Shown in pieces: positions 13,692-22,346 of a stretch of DNA of 26,274 nt. Position 1 is the stretch's first letter. Every line of letters begins with the position of its first letter. Location: assembly GCA_028278005.1 (NCBI GenBank), contig JANQFD010000036.1, positions 1-26,274 on the forward strand, given 5' to 3'. Source of the stretch: Chlorobium sp. GTDB taxonomy: Bacteria; Bacteroidota; Chlorobiia; Chlorobiales; Chlorobiaceae. The translations under genes were made by a program, and so were the position numbers. The notes under the pieces are model-generated. The model was given only the letters and a program-made list of their open reading frames with translations. It was not told where the DNA came from and did not search any database.

Positions 13692-16600
13692 ATGTATCTT
13701 TCCAAAATTGAACTCTTTGGCTTCAAGAGTTTTGCGCACAGAGTCAGGATCACTTTTGACAAGGGCCTGACAGCCATTGTAGGCCCCAACGGCTGCGGCA
13801 AAACAAATGTAGTCGATGCAATCCGCTGGGTTCTGGGAGAACAGAAATCATCACTGCTCCGGTCAGCGAAGATGGAGAACATCATTTTCAACGGCTCGAG
13901 AAAGCTCAAACCACTGAGCATGACCGAGGTCTCGATCACCATCGAAAATACCCGCAATATCCTGCCGACCGAATATACGGAAATCACCGTCACACGGAGA
14001 CTCTACCGAAACGGTGAGAGCGACTATCTGCTCAATCAGGTTCCCTGCAGATTGAAAGACATAATCGATCTGTTTGCCGATACCGGTATGGGAAGCGATG
14101 CATATTCGGTCATTGAGCTGAAGATGATTGAGGAAATCATCAGCAACAAAAGCGATGAAAGGTTGCGGCTTTTCGAGGAAGCCGCCGGAATCACACGGTA
14201 CAAACAGCGCCGCAAGCAAACGTTCAGACAGCTCCAGAACACAACCCGTGATCTCGAAAGGGTAGATGACGTGCTGCTGGAGGTCTCGAAAAAAGTTCGC
14301 AGTCTGAAATCCCAGGTAAGAAAGGCCGAACAGTACCACGAGCTGAAAGCATCTCTCAGGGAGCTCGATCTGACTCTCGGCAAACTCAAGCTTGAGGAAT
14401 ATTTCGACCGCCTGCAACCCCTTAAAAAAGAGATCCTCGAAAGGGAAAAAGTTGTGCAGGAGGTCACGACAACAATTGCCACGCATGACAGTTCCCTGCA
14501 GGAATTGGAACGTGAACAGCTCGAACAGGAACATCTGCTTTCGGAAGCGCAGAAAGACCTGAACGAAAAAAACAACGCATTCCACGCCCTTGAAAAAGCC
14601 CTCCTGCAGATGCAGGAACAGGAAAAAAATCTGAGGGACAACATTGTACGCATCACCGAAGCCATTAATGAAAAACAGCTTCAGACAAGGGAGCTCGAGA
14701 AAACACAGACGCAGCTTTCCGAACAGCTTGCTCCGCTCGAGGAAGACCTGAAAGCACAGCAAAACGAACTGCAGACCCTGAAAAAGGAGCAGGAAAGTAT
14801 GCAAAATGTACTGTCGCTGTCAAAAGAGGAACTGCAGAAGGTGAGACAAAGCATCTCCGAACACCGGAACGTTGCTTCGGTGCTCGAGGTTTCACGCCAG
14901 AAACTTGAAACAACACAAGATCATCTCAAGAGTACAATAGAACGGATCGCCGGCTATCGGGAAGAACTTCTGAAAATCGATGCCGATGCAATACCGGCAA
15001 GAAATCGAATTCTTGAACTCATCGAATCGCAGAAAACGCTCATCGCGTCAGAGAAAAAAGAGCTTCATTCACTGAAGAAACATCAGCATGAACTGGGGGA
15101 ACAACTTGAAGCAAAAAAAGAACTGCTTTTGAACCTGCGGTCCCGGCGTGACTTCCTGAATAACAAAGTGCTGCTTGCCAACTCGATACTCGACAACTAC
15201 GAAGGACTCCCTGAAGGTATTGCCTGGCTTGAAAACGGTAAAAAAGGCAAACCCGGTTACGGATGCCTTTCCGACCTCATATCTCTTGACGACATTCATC
15301 GCAAAGCGGTCAATGCCGCGTTAGGCGATTCCCTGGGTTACTATGTATGCAAGTCTCTTCAGGAGGCGAAAGCGGGCATCCGTTCCCTCTTTGACGCCGG
15401 AAAGGGAAAAGTTTCGTTTCTTGTACTTGATCTGGTCGAAACGCCGCCAACCCCCGAATCCCTCGACATAGACGGTGCCGTCAGCATCCGGAACATCCTG
15501 AACATTCCGCAGGAACTTGAAAACGCGGTTTCATTACTTCTCCGGCACTGCTATATCGCCGAAGATCTCGAAACGGCCGAAAAGCTTGCATTGAAAAACT
15601 CCGGCTGCACATTTGTAACCCCTGAAGGAGAAAAGTTCGGGGGCAGCGGGGTTGTTTTCGGCGGCAGCCCGATAGAAAACGAGGGACTTCGTCTGGGGAA
15701 AAAAGCCGAGAGAGAAAGGCTTCTTGAGGAAACGGATACTCTTCAAAAAGAGATTCAATCTGAAGAAACCGCGCTCAGGTCTCTCGAACAAAAACTGCTT
15801 CAGCTCCCGGTCGGCGAGAAAGAACAAACTATTGCATCGCTCGAAAGTGAACTCCTGAATCACGAAAAAAAACTTGCCAGAGTGGACATCGAGCATTCCT
15901 CACGCAAAAAAGATCGCAGCCGCGCAGAAAAGGAGGAAGCGGAAGCCAGGGAAAGCATGAACAGTGCAATGGCGGAACTCGATGCACTGCTCCCTGAAAT
16001 CAGCCTCCATGAGCAACAGCAGTCACGTCTTGATGAAACACTGAAACAAACGCACATACGGCTGACGGCCAATGAAGAAATCCTCGACAACCTTGAAAAA
16101 GAACTGAAACAACGGGAAGACCGGTACAAAGACCGACAACTTGAATCTGAAAAGCTCAGACTCCGTATACAATCCTGCCAGGAGAACAGGAAGTCTCTTT
16201 TGCAGGAAACAGAAAAACTGCGAAGCGAGATACAGAAAACCGAAAGATCTCTCGTCCTGATCACGGAAAACATAACCCGGCACCGGGAGGAACTCGAGGA
16301 ATCCGTGGTTTCTACCGGCAGTGAGCAGCAACAGCTGAATGAGCTGGAAACCCGCTACAATGAATGCAAGATAAGGAATCAGGAAAAGCGGAATGTTCTC
16401 CGGGAACTGCGCAGAAAACACGAGGTTGAAATGCAGATTCACGGAGAGCTGCAGCGGCAGGCGGCTGAGTTCGAAAAATCCATGGACAATCTCCTGACCT
16501 CTCTCAATACACGTTACAATTGCAATATCGACGAGATCGAGATAACGGTACCCGAACAGTTCAACCGGGATGCGTCTCAGGAGCGGCTGGACGCCATAAA

Positions 16601-17249
16601 AACAAAAATCGATGATTTTGGCGCCGTAAACGATCTTGCCCTTGAAGAATACCAGGAAGAAAAAGAGCGCCTCGACTTTCTCACGTCACAGAAACAGGAT
16701 CTTGTTGACGCTGAAACACAGTTGAGAGCGACAATCGAAGAAATAAACAAAACGGCACTGAACCGCCTCGAAGAAACCTTTTTCGCGGTCAAGAACAATT
16801 TTGTGCGGATATTCAGAGAGCTTTTCGAGGAAACGGATGAAGCGGACCTGTTGATTACCACGGAAGACGACCCCCTTGAAGCGCATATAGAAATCATAGC
16901 CCGGCCACGCGGGAAAAAGCCCCTTTCGATCGAGCAGCTGAGCGGCGGAGAAAAAGCCTTGACCGCGCTTGCCCTGCTTTTCGCTATTTATCTGGTAAAA
17001 CCAAGTCCGTTCTGCATTCTCGATGAAGTTGACGCCCCGCTCGACGACGCCAACATAGGCAGATTCATCAAACTCCTGAAAAAATTTGAGAATAACACTC
17101 AATTTATTATTGTTACGCACAACAAGAAAACCATGGCATCTTCACAGGCCCTTTATGGTGTAACCATGGAAGAAGAGGGTGTCTCGAAACTGATCCCGGT
17201 GAAACTGGGAAAAACCCAAAAAGAAGAGCTTTCCTCTGACGATGCGTAA
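13692..17249 (+). CDS. smc: chromosome segregation SMC ATPase
   Basis: Condensin ATPase that organises and helps segregate the chromosome, normally with ScpA and ScpB. The 1185-residue length is standard. Layout: N-terminal ATPase lobe with Walker A GPNGCGKT (31-38) and Q-loop VLGEQKSS; coiled coil about 170-500; hinge about 510-670 with YGCLSDLI and the glycine-rich GEKFGGSGVVFGGSP; return coiled coil about 680-1010; C-terminal lobe with signature LSGGEKALTAL from 1083 and Walker B CILDEVDAPLDD with Asp1111-Glu1112. No truncation or frameshift. Start ATG 13692 gives the canonical MYLSKIELFGFKSF. Its 3' end overlaps the HAD gene by 8 bp, suggesting coupled translation. scpA and scpB are not in the window. 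Confidence 0.98.
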   Translation: MYLSKIELFGFKSFAHRVRITFDKGLTAIVGPNGCGKTNVVDAIRWVLGEQKSSLLRSAKMENIIFNGSRKLKPLSMTEVSITIENTRNILPTEYTEITVTRRLYRNGESDYLLNQVPCRLKDIIDLFADTGMGSDAYSVIELKMIEEIISNKSDERLRLFEEAAGITRYKQRRKQTFRQLQNTTRDLERVDDVLLEVSKKVRSLKSQVRKAEQYHELKASLRELDLTLGKLKLEEYFDRLQPLKKEILEREKVVQEVTTTIATHDSSLQELEREQLEQEHLLSEAQKDLNEKNNAFHALEKALLQMQEQEKNLRDNIVRITEAINEKQLQTRELEKTQTQLSEQLAPLEEDLKAQQNELQTLKKEQESMQNVLSLSKEELQKVRQSISEHRNVASVLEVSRQKLETTQDHLKSTIERIAGYREELLKIDADAIPARNRILELIESQKTLIASEKKELHSLKKHQHELGEQLEAKKELLLNLRSRRDFLNNKVLLANSILDNYEGLPEGIAWLENGKKGKPGYGCLSDLISLDDIHRKAVNAALGDSLGYYVCKSLQEAKAGIRSLFDAGKGKVSFLVLDLVETPPTPESLDIDGAVSIRNILNIPQELENAVSLLLRHCYIAEDLETAEKLALKNSGCTFVTPEGEKFGGSGVVFGGSPIENEGLRLGKKAERERLLEETDTLQKEIQSEETALRSLEQKLLQLPVGEKEQTIASLESELLNHEKKLARVDIEHSSRKKDRSRAEKEEAEARESMNSAMAELDALLPEISLHEQQQSRLDETLKQTHIRLTANEEILDNLEKELKQREDRYKDRQLESEKLRLRIQSCQENRKSLLQETEKLRSEIQKTERSLVLITENITRHREELEESVVSTGSEQQQLNELETRYNECKIRNQEKRNVLRELRRKHEVEMQIHGELQRQAAEFEKSMDNLLTSLNTRYNCNIDEIEITVPEQFNRDASQERLDAIKTKIDDFGAVNDLALEEYQEEKERLDFLTSQKQDLVDAETQLRATIEEINKTALNRLEETFFAVKNNFVRIFRELFEETDEADLLITTEDDPLEAHIEIIARPRGKKPLSIEQLSGGEKALTALALLFAIYLVKPSPFCILDEVDAPLDDANIGRFIKLLKKFENNTQFIIVTHNKKTMASSQALYGVTMEEEGVSKLIPVKLGKTQKEELSSDDA

Positions 17250-17934
17250 AAGACTTGTGTTATTTGACATCGACGGTACCCTGCTCAGGGTAAACAACAT
17301 TAACCGTCAGGCCTTGATCGATGCACTTACTACCGTCTACGGAACCGAAGGCAGTGCCCGCAGCCACAATTTTGCCGGCAAGATGGACAGCGTGATTATT
17401 TACGAAGTCCTCAAGCAAGCCGGATTGAACGATGGTCATATAGCGGAAAAATTCAATACCGTCAAAAACACCTACATTGATCTTTTACAGAAGCTGTTGC
17501 GTCCTGAGGACGTCTTGCTCATGAAAGGCATACGGGAACTTCTCAAGGAACTTTCCGAAAGAAAAGATATCGTGCTCGGTCTGCTGACCGGCAATTTTGA
17601 AGGTTCCGGACGCAACAAACTTGCAATGCCTCAGCTTAATCACTTTTTTCCTTTCGGCGCTTTTGCCGACGATGCACATTACAGAAAAGACCTGCCGGCC
17701 ATTGCCGTCAATCGTGCACAGCATTACACCGGAAAAGCATTTTCATCCGAAGAGGTAGTTATCATAGGCGACACCGAACATGATATCGACTGCTCGAGGT
17801 CTTTTCGTGCAAAAAGCATTGCTGTCGCCACCGGCAACTATTCAGTCGAACAGCTCAGTTCACACCAGCCAGACGCACTGTTTGAAAATTTCAGCGATAC
17901 CGAAAGAGCTGTCCAATGTATCGTAAACGTTTAA
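17242..17934 (+). CDS. HAD-superfamily hydrolase (phosphoglycolate-phosphatase-like)
   Basis: Soluble phosphatase of HAD subfamily IA. Motif I is VLFDIDGTLL (nucleophile and acid Asp), motif II threonine is in GLLTGNFEGSG, motif III lysine is in HYRKDLPA, and motif IV is VVIIGDTEHDIDCS. A helical cap of about 70 residues lies between motifs I and II. The length (230) suits phosphoglycolate phosphatase or another small-metabolite phosphatase; the exact substrate cannot be read from sequence. ATG 17242 lies eight bases inside the end of smc, so translation probably depends on smc. nusB starts 19 bp downstream. The family is certain and the substrate is not. Confidence 0.92.
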   Translation: MRKRLVLFDIDGTLLRVNNINRQALIDALTTVYGTEGSARSHNFAGKMDSVIIYEVLKQAGLNDGHIAEKFNTVKNTYIDLLQKLLRPEDVLLMKGIRELLKELSERKDIVLGLLTGNFEGSGRNKLAMPQLNHFFPFGAFADDAHYRKDLPAIAVNRAQHYTGKAFSSEEVVIIGDTEHDIDCSRSFRAKSIAVATGNYSVEQLSSHQPDALFENFSDTERAVQCIVNV

Positions 17935-17953
17935 TTCAACGAAACGCTTCCTT

Positions 17954-18460
17954 ATGAAAACCTACCGTCGAAGGATAAGAGAAAAAATCATACAGGCACT
18001 GCACACTCTTGAACTGAGGAATACCGATCCTGAAACCACGGCTGAATGGCTCATAACTCCCGAAATAGCACAGGACGCAAATGCGGTCAAGTTCTTCAGA
18101 GAACTCCTGAACTGTATCATAGACCACAAGGAAGAGATCGACGGATATATTTCCAAACACACCTTTAACTGGGATATGAACAGAATCGCAATAATCGACA
18201 AGAACATTTTGCGTATGGCGCTGGCTGAACTGCTTTATTTCGAGGATATACCGCCGAAGGTCTCGATTAACGAGGCGATCGAGACCGCGAAAAAATTCAG
18301 CAGTACCGATAAAAGCAGCAAGTTTGTCAATGGCGTGCTCGATGCGATCTTCAATGACCTGAAAGGATCGGGTAAAATAAAAAAATGCGGCCGGGGGCTT
18401 ATCGACAACACGAAAACAAAACAGCAGAAATCCGAAGAAAAAACCTGTACCGAACGATAA
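17954..18460 (+). CDS. nusB: transcription antitermination factor NusB
   Basis: RNA-binding all-helical factor that, with NusE (S10), binds boxA of rRNA operons and promotes antitermination. The N-terminal RRRIREKIIQALH is the arginine-rich helix; the conserved core INRIAIIDKNILRMALAELLYFEDIPPKVSINEAIETAKKFSSTDKSSKFVNGVLDAI (here beginning MNRIAI) is plainly NusB. Residues 1-150 make the fold, and a Lys-rich tail of about 25 residues follows. The length of 168 is slightly above average because of that tail. It starts 19 bp after the HAD gene and ends 16 bp before the PPP phosphatase gene, so it is part of the smc run. Confidence 0.95.
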   Translation: MKTYRRRIREKIIQALHTLELRNTDPETTAEWLITPEIAQDANAVKFFRELLNCIIDHKEEIDGYISKHTFNWDMNRIAIIDKNILRMALAELLYFEDIPPKVSINEAIETAKKFSSTDKSSKFVNGVLDAIFNDLKGSGKIKKCGRGLIDNTKTKQQKSEEKTCTER

Positions 18461-18476
18461 TCTGCAAAAGATCTCC

Positions 18477-19169
18477 ATGGCTGACCATCTCACTGAAAAA
18501 AAGCGGATTATTGCAATCGGCGATGTTCACGGCTGCCTGTACTCACTGCACAGCCTTCTTGAAAAGCTGGAGTTGCGCGAAACCGATCAACTGGTATTCC
18601 TCGGAGACTATATCGATCGCGGGAAATATTCCAGTGAACTTGTCGACTATCTCCTGGAACTTCGCGGGTGGTATACCTGCTTTTTTCTGATGGGCAACCA
18701 TGAACTGATGCTCCTGCATTACCTCGAAACAAACGATTCTTCTCTCTGGCTGAGAAACGGAGGAAAAGCAACGCTGGAATCGTACGGCAGCAAAGATGGT
18801 CAAGACCTGCCGGCTGAACACATAGACTTTTTCCGTTCCTGCCTTTATTTTCTGCAGAGTGAACGCTTTTTCTTCGTTCACGGCGGACTCGACCCGGAAA
18901 TGAGTGTGGAGAACAACCTTAAACATCTGGGGAAGGAAGATTTTTGCTGGACACGGATCCATTTGCGCTCACCCTATCTTGACCAGGAACGGTACCGATG
19001 GGAGAAAACCGTGGTGTGCGGTCACACCCCTCTTTCAGAACCCGTACTGCTTGATAAACTTATCGCCATCGATACCGGTTGTGTCTATGATGATCCGTCT
19101 CTTGGGAAACTGACGGCGATCATACTGCCTGAACGCCGCATTGTCCAGACAGAAAATATCGATTCCTGA
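18477..19169 (+). CDS. PPP-type serine/threonine phosphatase / metallophosphoesterase
   Basis: Binuclear-metal phosphoesterase of the PPP family, like bacterial PrpA/PrpB. Motifs are complete and in order: GDVHG (15-19), GDYIDRG (43-49), GNHE (73-76), FFVHGGLDP, and VVCGHTPL with IAIDTGCVY near the C-terminus. Such enzymes act on phosphoproteins or on dinucleoside polyphosphates (ApaH is a relative), so the substrate is open. The 230-residue length is normal for bacterial members, and there is no signal peptide. ATG 18477 lies 16 bp after nusB. A strong GC-rich hairpin follows the stop. Confidence 0.92.
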   Translation: MADHLTEKKRIIAIGDVHGCLYSLHSLLEKLELRETDQLVFLGDYIDRGKYSSELVDYLLELRGWYTCFFLMGNHELMLLHYLETNDSSLWLRNGGKATLESYGSKDGQDLPAEHIDFFRSCLYFLQSERFFFVHGGLDPEMSVENNLKHLGKEDFCWTRIHLRSPYLDQERYRWEKTVVCGHTPLSEPVLLDKLIAIDTGCVYDDPSLGKLTAIILPERRIVQTENIDS

Positions 19170-19175
19170 ATGACA

Positions 19176-19203
19176 TTCGCACCGGCCCGCCGCCGGGTGC
19201 GAA
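19176..19203 (+). terminator. GC-rich hairpin at the end of the smc-nusB run, without T-run
   Basis: TTCGCACC (19176-19183) pairs with GGTGCGAA (19196-19203); inner GGC/GCC pairs can extend the stem. It starts 6 bp after the phosphatase stop and 36 bp before nth. There is no T-run on either strand, so it is not a standard intrinsic terminator; it may protect mRNA, pause polymerase or uncouple nth. Confidence 0.5.
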
Positions 19204-19238
19204 CAAACATCATAGATATCAATTAAGGTTACCGTCAT

Positions 19239-19874
19239 ATGAAAATCCCGGAAAAGATAGTACTCATCGATCAGGAGCTCGGCAGCAGATATCCATCGCC
19301 GAAGAGCGAACTGCATTACACAACCCCCTTTCAGTTGCTTGTAGCCACCATGCTTGCTGCACAGGCCACCGATAAAAGAGTGAACGTGGTCACTGCAGAG
19401 CTTTTCAAACGCTGCCCGGATGCCGAGAGCATGAGCGGGATGGAGCTCGATGCACTCAAAGAGATCATACGGTCGATCAATTACTACAACAACAAGGCAA
19501 AAAATATCCTTGCCGCAAGCAGCATGCTTGTCAAGTCATATGACGGTGAAGTCCCCCGTACGAGAGAAGAGCTTGAAAGCCTGCCCGGTGTGGGCAGAAA
19601 AACGGCCAACATCATACTCAGCAATGCGTTCGGTCAGCCTGTTATGGCTGTCGATACGCATGTGCACAGGGTCTCGAACCGGATCGGGCTGGCCAAAACC
19701 GGCTCGCCTCGTGATACCGAGGATGCGCTGCTTGCAATCATTCCGGAAGAAATGGTCATCAACTTTCATCACTATCTTGTGCTGCACGGCCGCTATACCT
19801 GCAAAGCGCGTAAACCTCTATGCAGCGATTGCCCGATTGTTCCGGCCTGTGACTATCCCGAAAAATCAGCCTGA
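19239..19874 (+). CDS. nth: endonuclease III (DNA glycosylase/AP lyase)
   Basis: Base-excision repair enzyme that removes oxidised pyrimidines and nicks the abasic site. The helix-hairpin-helix LPGVGRKTANIIL carries the catalytic Lys, and VDTHVHRVSNRIGL carries the catalytic Asp. The C-terminal [4Fe-4S] loop is C-x6-C-x2-C-x5-C in TCKARKPLCSDCPIVPAC. The 211-residue length equals the classic enzyme. ATG 19239 follows an AAGG about 11 bases upstream. The gene is separated from the smc run by a hairpin and converges on a minus-strand hypothetical gene only 6 bp away. Confidence 0.97.
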   Translation: MKIPEKIVLIDQELGSRYPSPKSELHYTTPFQLLVATMLAAQATDKRVNVVTAELFKRCPDAESMSGMELDALKEIIRSINYYNNKAKNILAASSMLVKSYDGEVPRTREELESLPGVGRKTANIILSNAFGQPVMAVDTHVHRVSNRIGLAKTGSPRDTEDALLAIIPEEMVINFHHYLVLHGRYTCKARKPLCSDCPIVPACDYPEKSA

Positions 19875-19880
19875 AGTACC

Positions 19881-20327
19881 CTAAACCAGTTCTATTTTCT
19901 TGTCTACCGCATAATGCCATTCGCCTTCAGGCCGGTTTCGGTGACCTGTCCAAAACTCCAGTGTTATCCCTTTGGAGGAATCAACCTGAGAGGTAAAAAT
20001 TTCAACCTGATAATAAAGTTCATCCAGCAACTCCTCCCAGGCGCTTTCAGTATCTTTGAATGACTTCAGGGGCAGGAGAGCGCAACAGTCTGCCTGAAAA
20101 TAATCGGAAATGGCAAGAAAGCTGTCCGGCATCAGAAAACCTCCCCGATAGGTTCCTCTCGGCCGTTTTACACCTGGAACTTCGATCCAGAATTCAAGCA
20201 GCGATTCAGATGTGAGCTGCCGGTCTTCGGCAAGACGGGCAAGAAGCTGGCGTGCGGCATCGCTGATGAGTTGTTTGTTATCCGTTGACAGTTCCCTCAG
20301 TTTGAAGTCAGGCGTGTGATCTCGCAT
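19881..20327 (-). CDS. conserved-looking hypothetical protein
   Basis: I do not recognise this 148-residue protein. It is soluble, acidic in its middle (DTESAWEELLDELYYQVEIF), and has no signal peptide, membrane segment or cysteine motif beyond an adjacent Cys-Cys pair in FQADCCALLPL. The N-terminal half is helical (DNKQLISDAARQLLARLAE) and the rest mixes strands and helix: FWIEVPG, RGTYRGGFLMP and ITLEFWTGHRN. Its codon use and balanced composition look like a real gene. It converges with nth, its stop 6 bp from nth's, and lies 198 bp downstream of pabBC on the same strand. An AT-rich stretch at 20365-20385 may be its promoter. No function is suggested. Confidence 0.7.
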   Translation of the reverse strand: MRDHTPDFKLRELSTDNKQLISDAARQLLARLAEDRQLTSESLLEFWIEVPGVKRPRGTYRGGFLMPDSFLAISDYFQADCCALLPLKSFKDTESAWEELLDELYYQVEIFTSQVDSSKGITLEFWTGHRNRPEGEWHYAVDKKIELV

Positions 20328-20525
20328 AGGATAGGCGTTTTCAAGGTATTTGTAATCAATGGGTTATTTAAAAAAATATACAGTTATTCCCTTTCACCTT
20401 CAACCGTTGTCTGCACCTGCCGGAGCAGAGCTGAAACATACGGGAGCTCACCGCCAACCCGGGCGAGCGAGCAAGGATACAGCCTGTTTGCCTCTGTCGG
20501 ATACCGCCAGGCTACCGCAGATTCT

Positions 20526-22346
20526 TCACACTGTCTCCTCGCATAACTCGGCCAGCCTCAACCCTCTTACGGAATTGCAGATAAAAAAACAATCCGCATG
20601 TTCCAGGTCCTCGATCGTAAGTACTGTTTCACGCGCATTTGGCCGGGTAGCGAGGAAATTTCGTCTGAATATGCCGTTGAGCAGGCCGGAAGAAATGTGC
20701 GGAGTAAGATACCATCCGTCTTTAAGGATGATGATGTTGCTGATCGCTCCTTCGGTCACTTCTCCTTTTTCATTGCAGAAAACAACTTCATCATACCCCC
20801 TTTCCACGGCTTTTTGCAGGAGCCTGTCATATTGCTCCCGGATCGTTGTTTTATGCTTCCTCAAAGGCTCGTTTTTCGGCATGGATACCGATGCCCTGCA
20901 AACCCGTACCGGATGAGCGGAGAGCCCGGACAACAGTTTATCGAAGCTCAGCAGAAACCGGCCTTCCCGGCGAAGTTCAAGACGGACCTTGCAACGGCCC
21001 GAGTGCTTCAGATCACGTTCTGCAAGAGACTCCAGATCGCGGCGGATCTGCATCTCATCGCATGAGAAACCCAGACATCCGGCAGATCGCCGAAGGCGTG
21101 ACAGATGTTCGTCAAGCCAGACAAAAGAACCGTTATACAGCATGGTTTCGAAAATCCCGAAATCCCTGCCGGACCCCGGATCGAGGATCTCCGCCTTCAA
21201 TCTGCACTCATCGAACTCTTCACCGGTTTTCGAATCCCATACGATACCCCCTCCTGCTCCGTACTCCCCCCTGCCGTCATGGAGCGTCATCGTTCGTATC
21301 GCTACGTTGAAACACATCGATCCGTTCGGAAGCATATACCCTATTGCACCTGTATACACCCCTCTTGGAGAATCTTCAAGCTGCCGTATCAGCTGCATCG
21401 ATCTGATTTTCGGTGCCCCGGTTACGGAACCGCAAGGGAACAGGGCACGGAAAATATCGTACAGTGAACAATCCTCGAGCAATTCTCCCCGGACGGCAGA
21501 TACCATCTGATGCAGGGAGGGATAGGTCTCAATAACGAAAAGTTCGGGGGTTTCGATCGTACCCGGCCTGCATATCCTCCCAAGATCATTGCGCAGAAGA
21601 TCGACGATCATGAGATTCTCGGCCCTGTTTTTTTCATTCGACCGCAACCACTCCCTGTTCCGGCGGTCTTTCTCTTCACTTCCGCCCCTTGGGGCCGTTC
21701 CTTTCATCGGCCTGGTCACGATGACGCTCTTCTCAAGCGAGAAGAACAGTTCGGGAGATAACGAAAGAACCTGACTTTTCCCGAGATTCAGCCATGCCGA
21801 GTATGCACCTGACTGTTTGCCCAGAAGTCTTGCGAAAAGCCCCGAAACATCTCCTCCGAAACCGAATCGGTACCTCCCGGTAAAATTAACCTGATAGACA
21901 TTCCCGCATGCAATATGCTCTTGTATCAGCTGTATCTTTTCCGCGTACTGTTCAGCTGTGAGGTCGAATATCGGTTGAGAGGGCTGGCAATCACCGGAGA
22001 GCAGCTCTTCCGACTCCTCCTCCGTGAGCCTGTCAGGCGATCGATAGACACCGAACCATGCAAGAGGCAACACGCCTTCTCCACCTCCCGGAAAATCGAA
22101 GGATTCCGGCTCGAAGCCATAGCCGGCCTCGTAACCGATATACCCTGCAAGGCTGAAACCTTTGGCAAGAAACTCCTCGAGTTTTCTAAAAAAAGGACGG
22201 AGACCGGCAAGAGATCTGAGTTCAACCGAATCGACCGGATCGGAAAAGCGCAGAAAGCCCCCGGGAGTGCTTTTCAGAAACGAACCGCCGAACAAGACCG
22301 TATGGCGGGGAATTTGCTGCGTGATACCGGAGAGCTTATCCCTCAT
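20526..22346 (-). CDS. pabBC: fused aminodeoxychorismate synthase component I and 4-amino-4-deoxychorismate lyase (PabB-PabC)
   Basis: Two consecutive folate-pathway steps in one 606-residue protein: chorismate to aminodeoxychorismate (PabB, about 1-390), then to p-aminobenzoate plus pyruvate (PabC, about 395-606). PabB signs: TRPMKGTAPRG with Lys215, the lysine that separates PabB from anthranilate synthase; IVDLLRNDLGR; FPCGSVTGAPKIRSM; EYGAGGGIVWDS. PabC is a fold-type IV PLP enzyme: FGIFETMLYNGSFVWLDEHLSRL, probable PLP lysine Lys499 in KHKTTIREQYD, EGAISNIII and LLNGIFR. ATG 22346 lies inside the end of the ppx-like gene (11-bp overlap), so translation is probably coupled. A glutamine amidotransferase partner (PabA) is not in the window. 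Its product feeds FolP. Confidence 0.93.
   Translation of the reverse strand: MRDKLSGITQQIPRHTVLFGGSFLKSTPGGFLRFSDPVDSVELRSLAGLRPFFRKLEEFLAKGFSLAGYIGYEAGYGFEPESFDFPGGGEGVLPLAWFGVYRSPDRLTEEESEELLSGDCQPSQPIFDLTAEQYAEKIQLIQEHIACGNVYQVNFTGRYRFGFGGDVSGLFARLLGKQSGAYSAWLNLGKSQVLSLSPELFFSLEKSVIVTRPMKGTAPRGGSEEKDRRNREWLRSNEKNRAENLMIVDLLRNDLGRICRPGTIETPELFVIETYPSLHQMVSAVRGELLEDCSLYDIFRALFPCGSVTGAPKIRSMQLIRQLEDSPRGVYTGAIGYMLPNGSMCFNVAIRTMTLHDGRGEYGAGGGIVWDSKTGEEFDECRLKAEILDPGSGRDFGIFETMLYNGSFVWLDEHLSRLRRSAGCLGFSCDEMQIRRDLESLAERDLKHSGRCKVRLELRREGRFLLSFDKLLSGLSAHPVRVCRASVSMPKNEPLRKHKTTIREQYDRLLQKAVERGYDEVVFCNEKGEVTEGAISNIIILKDGWYLTPHISSGLLNGIFRRNFLATRPNARETVLTIEDLEHADCFFICNSVRGLRLAELCEETV

Noticed and set aside
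13863..14804. Long minus-strand frames opposite smc (313 and 209 codons, and several shorter ones to about 17120)
   Set aside because: They lie fully antisense to an intact SMC coding region; their Leu/Phe- or Ser/Arg-rich make-up is what the reverse of Glu/Lys coiled-coil codons gives.
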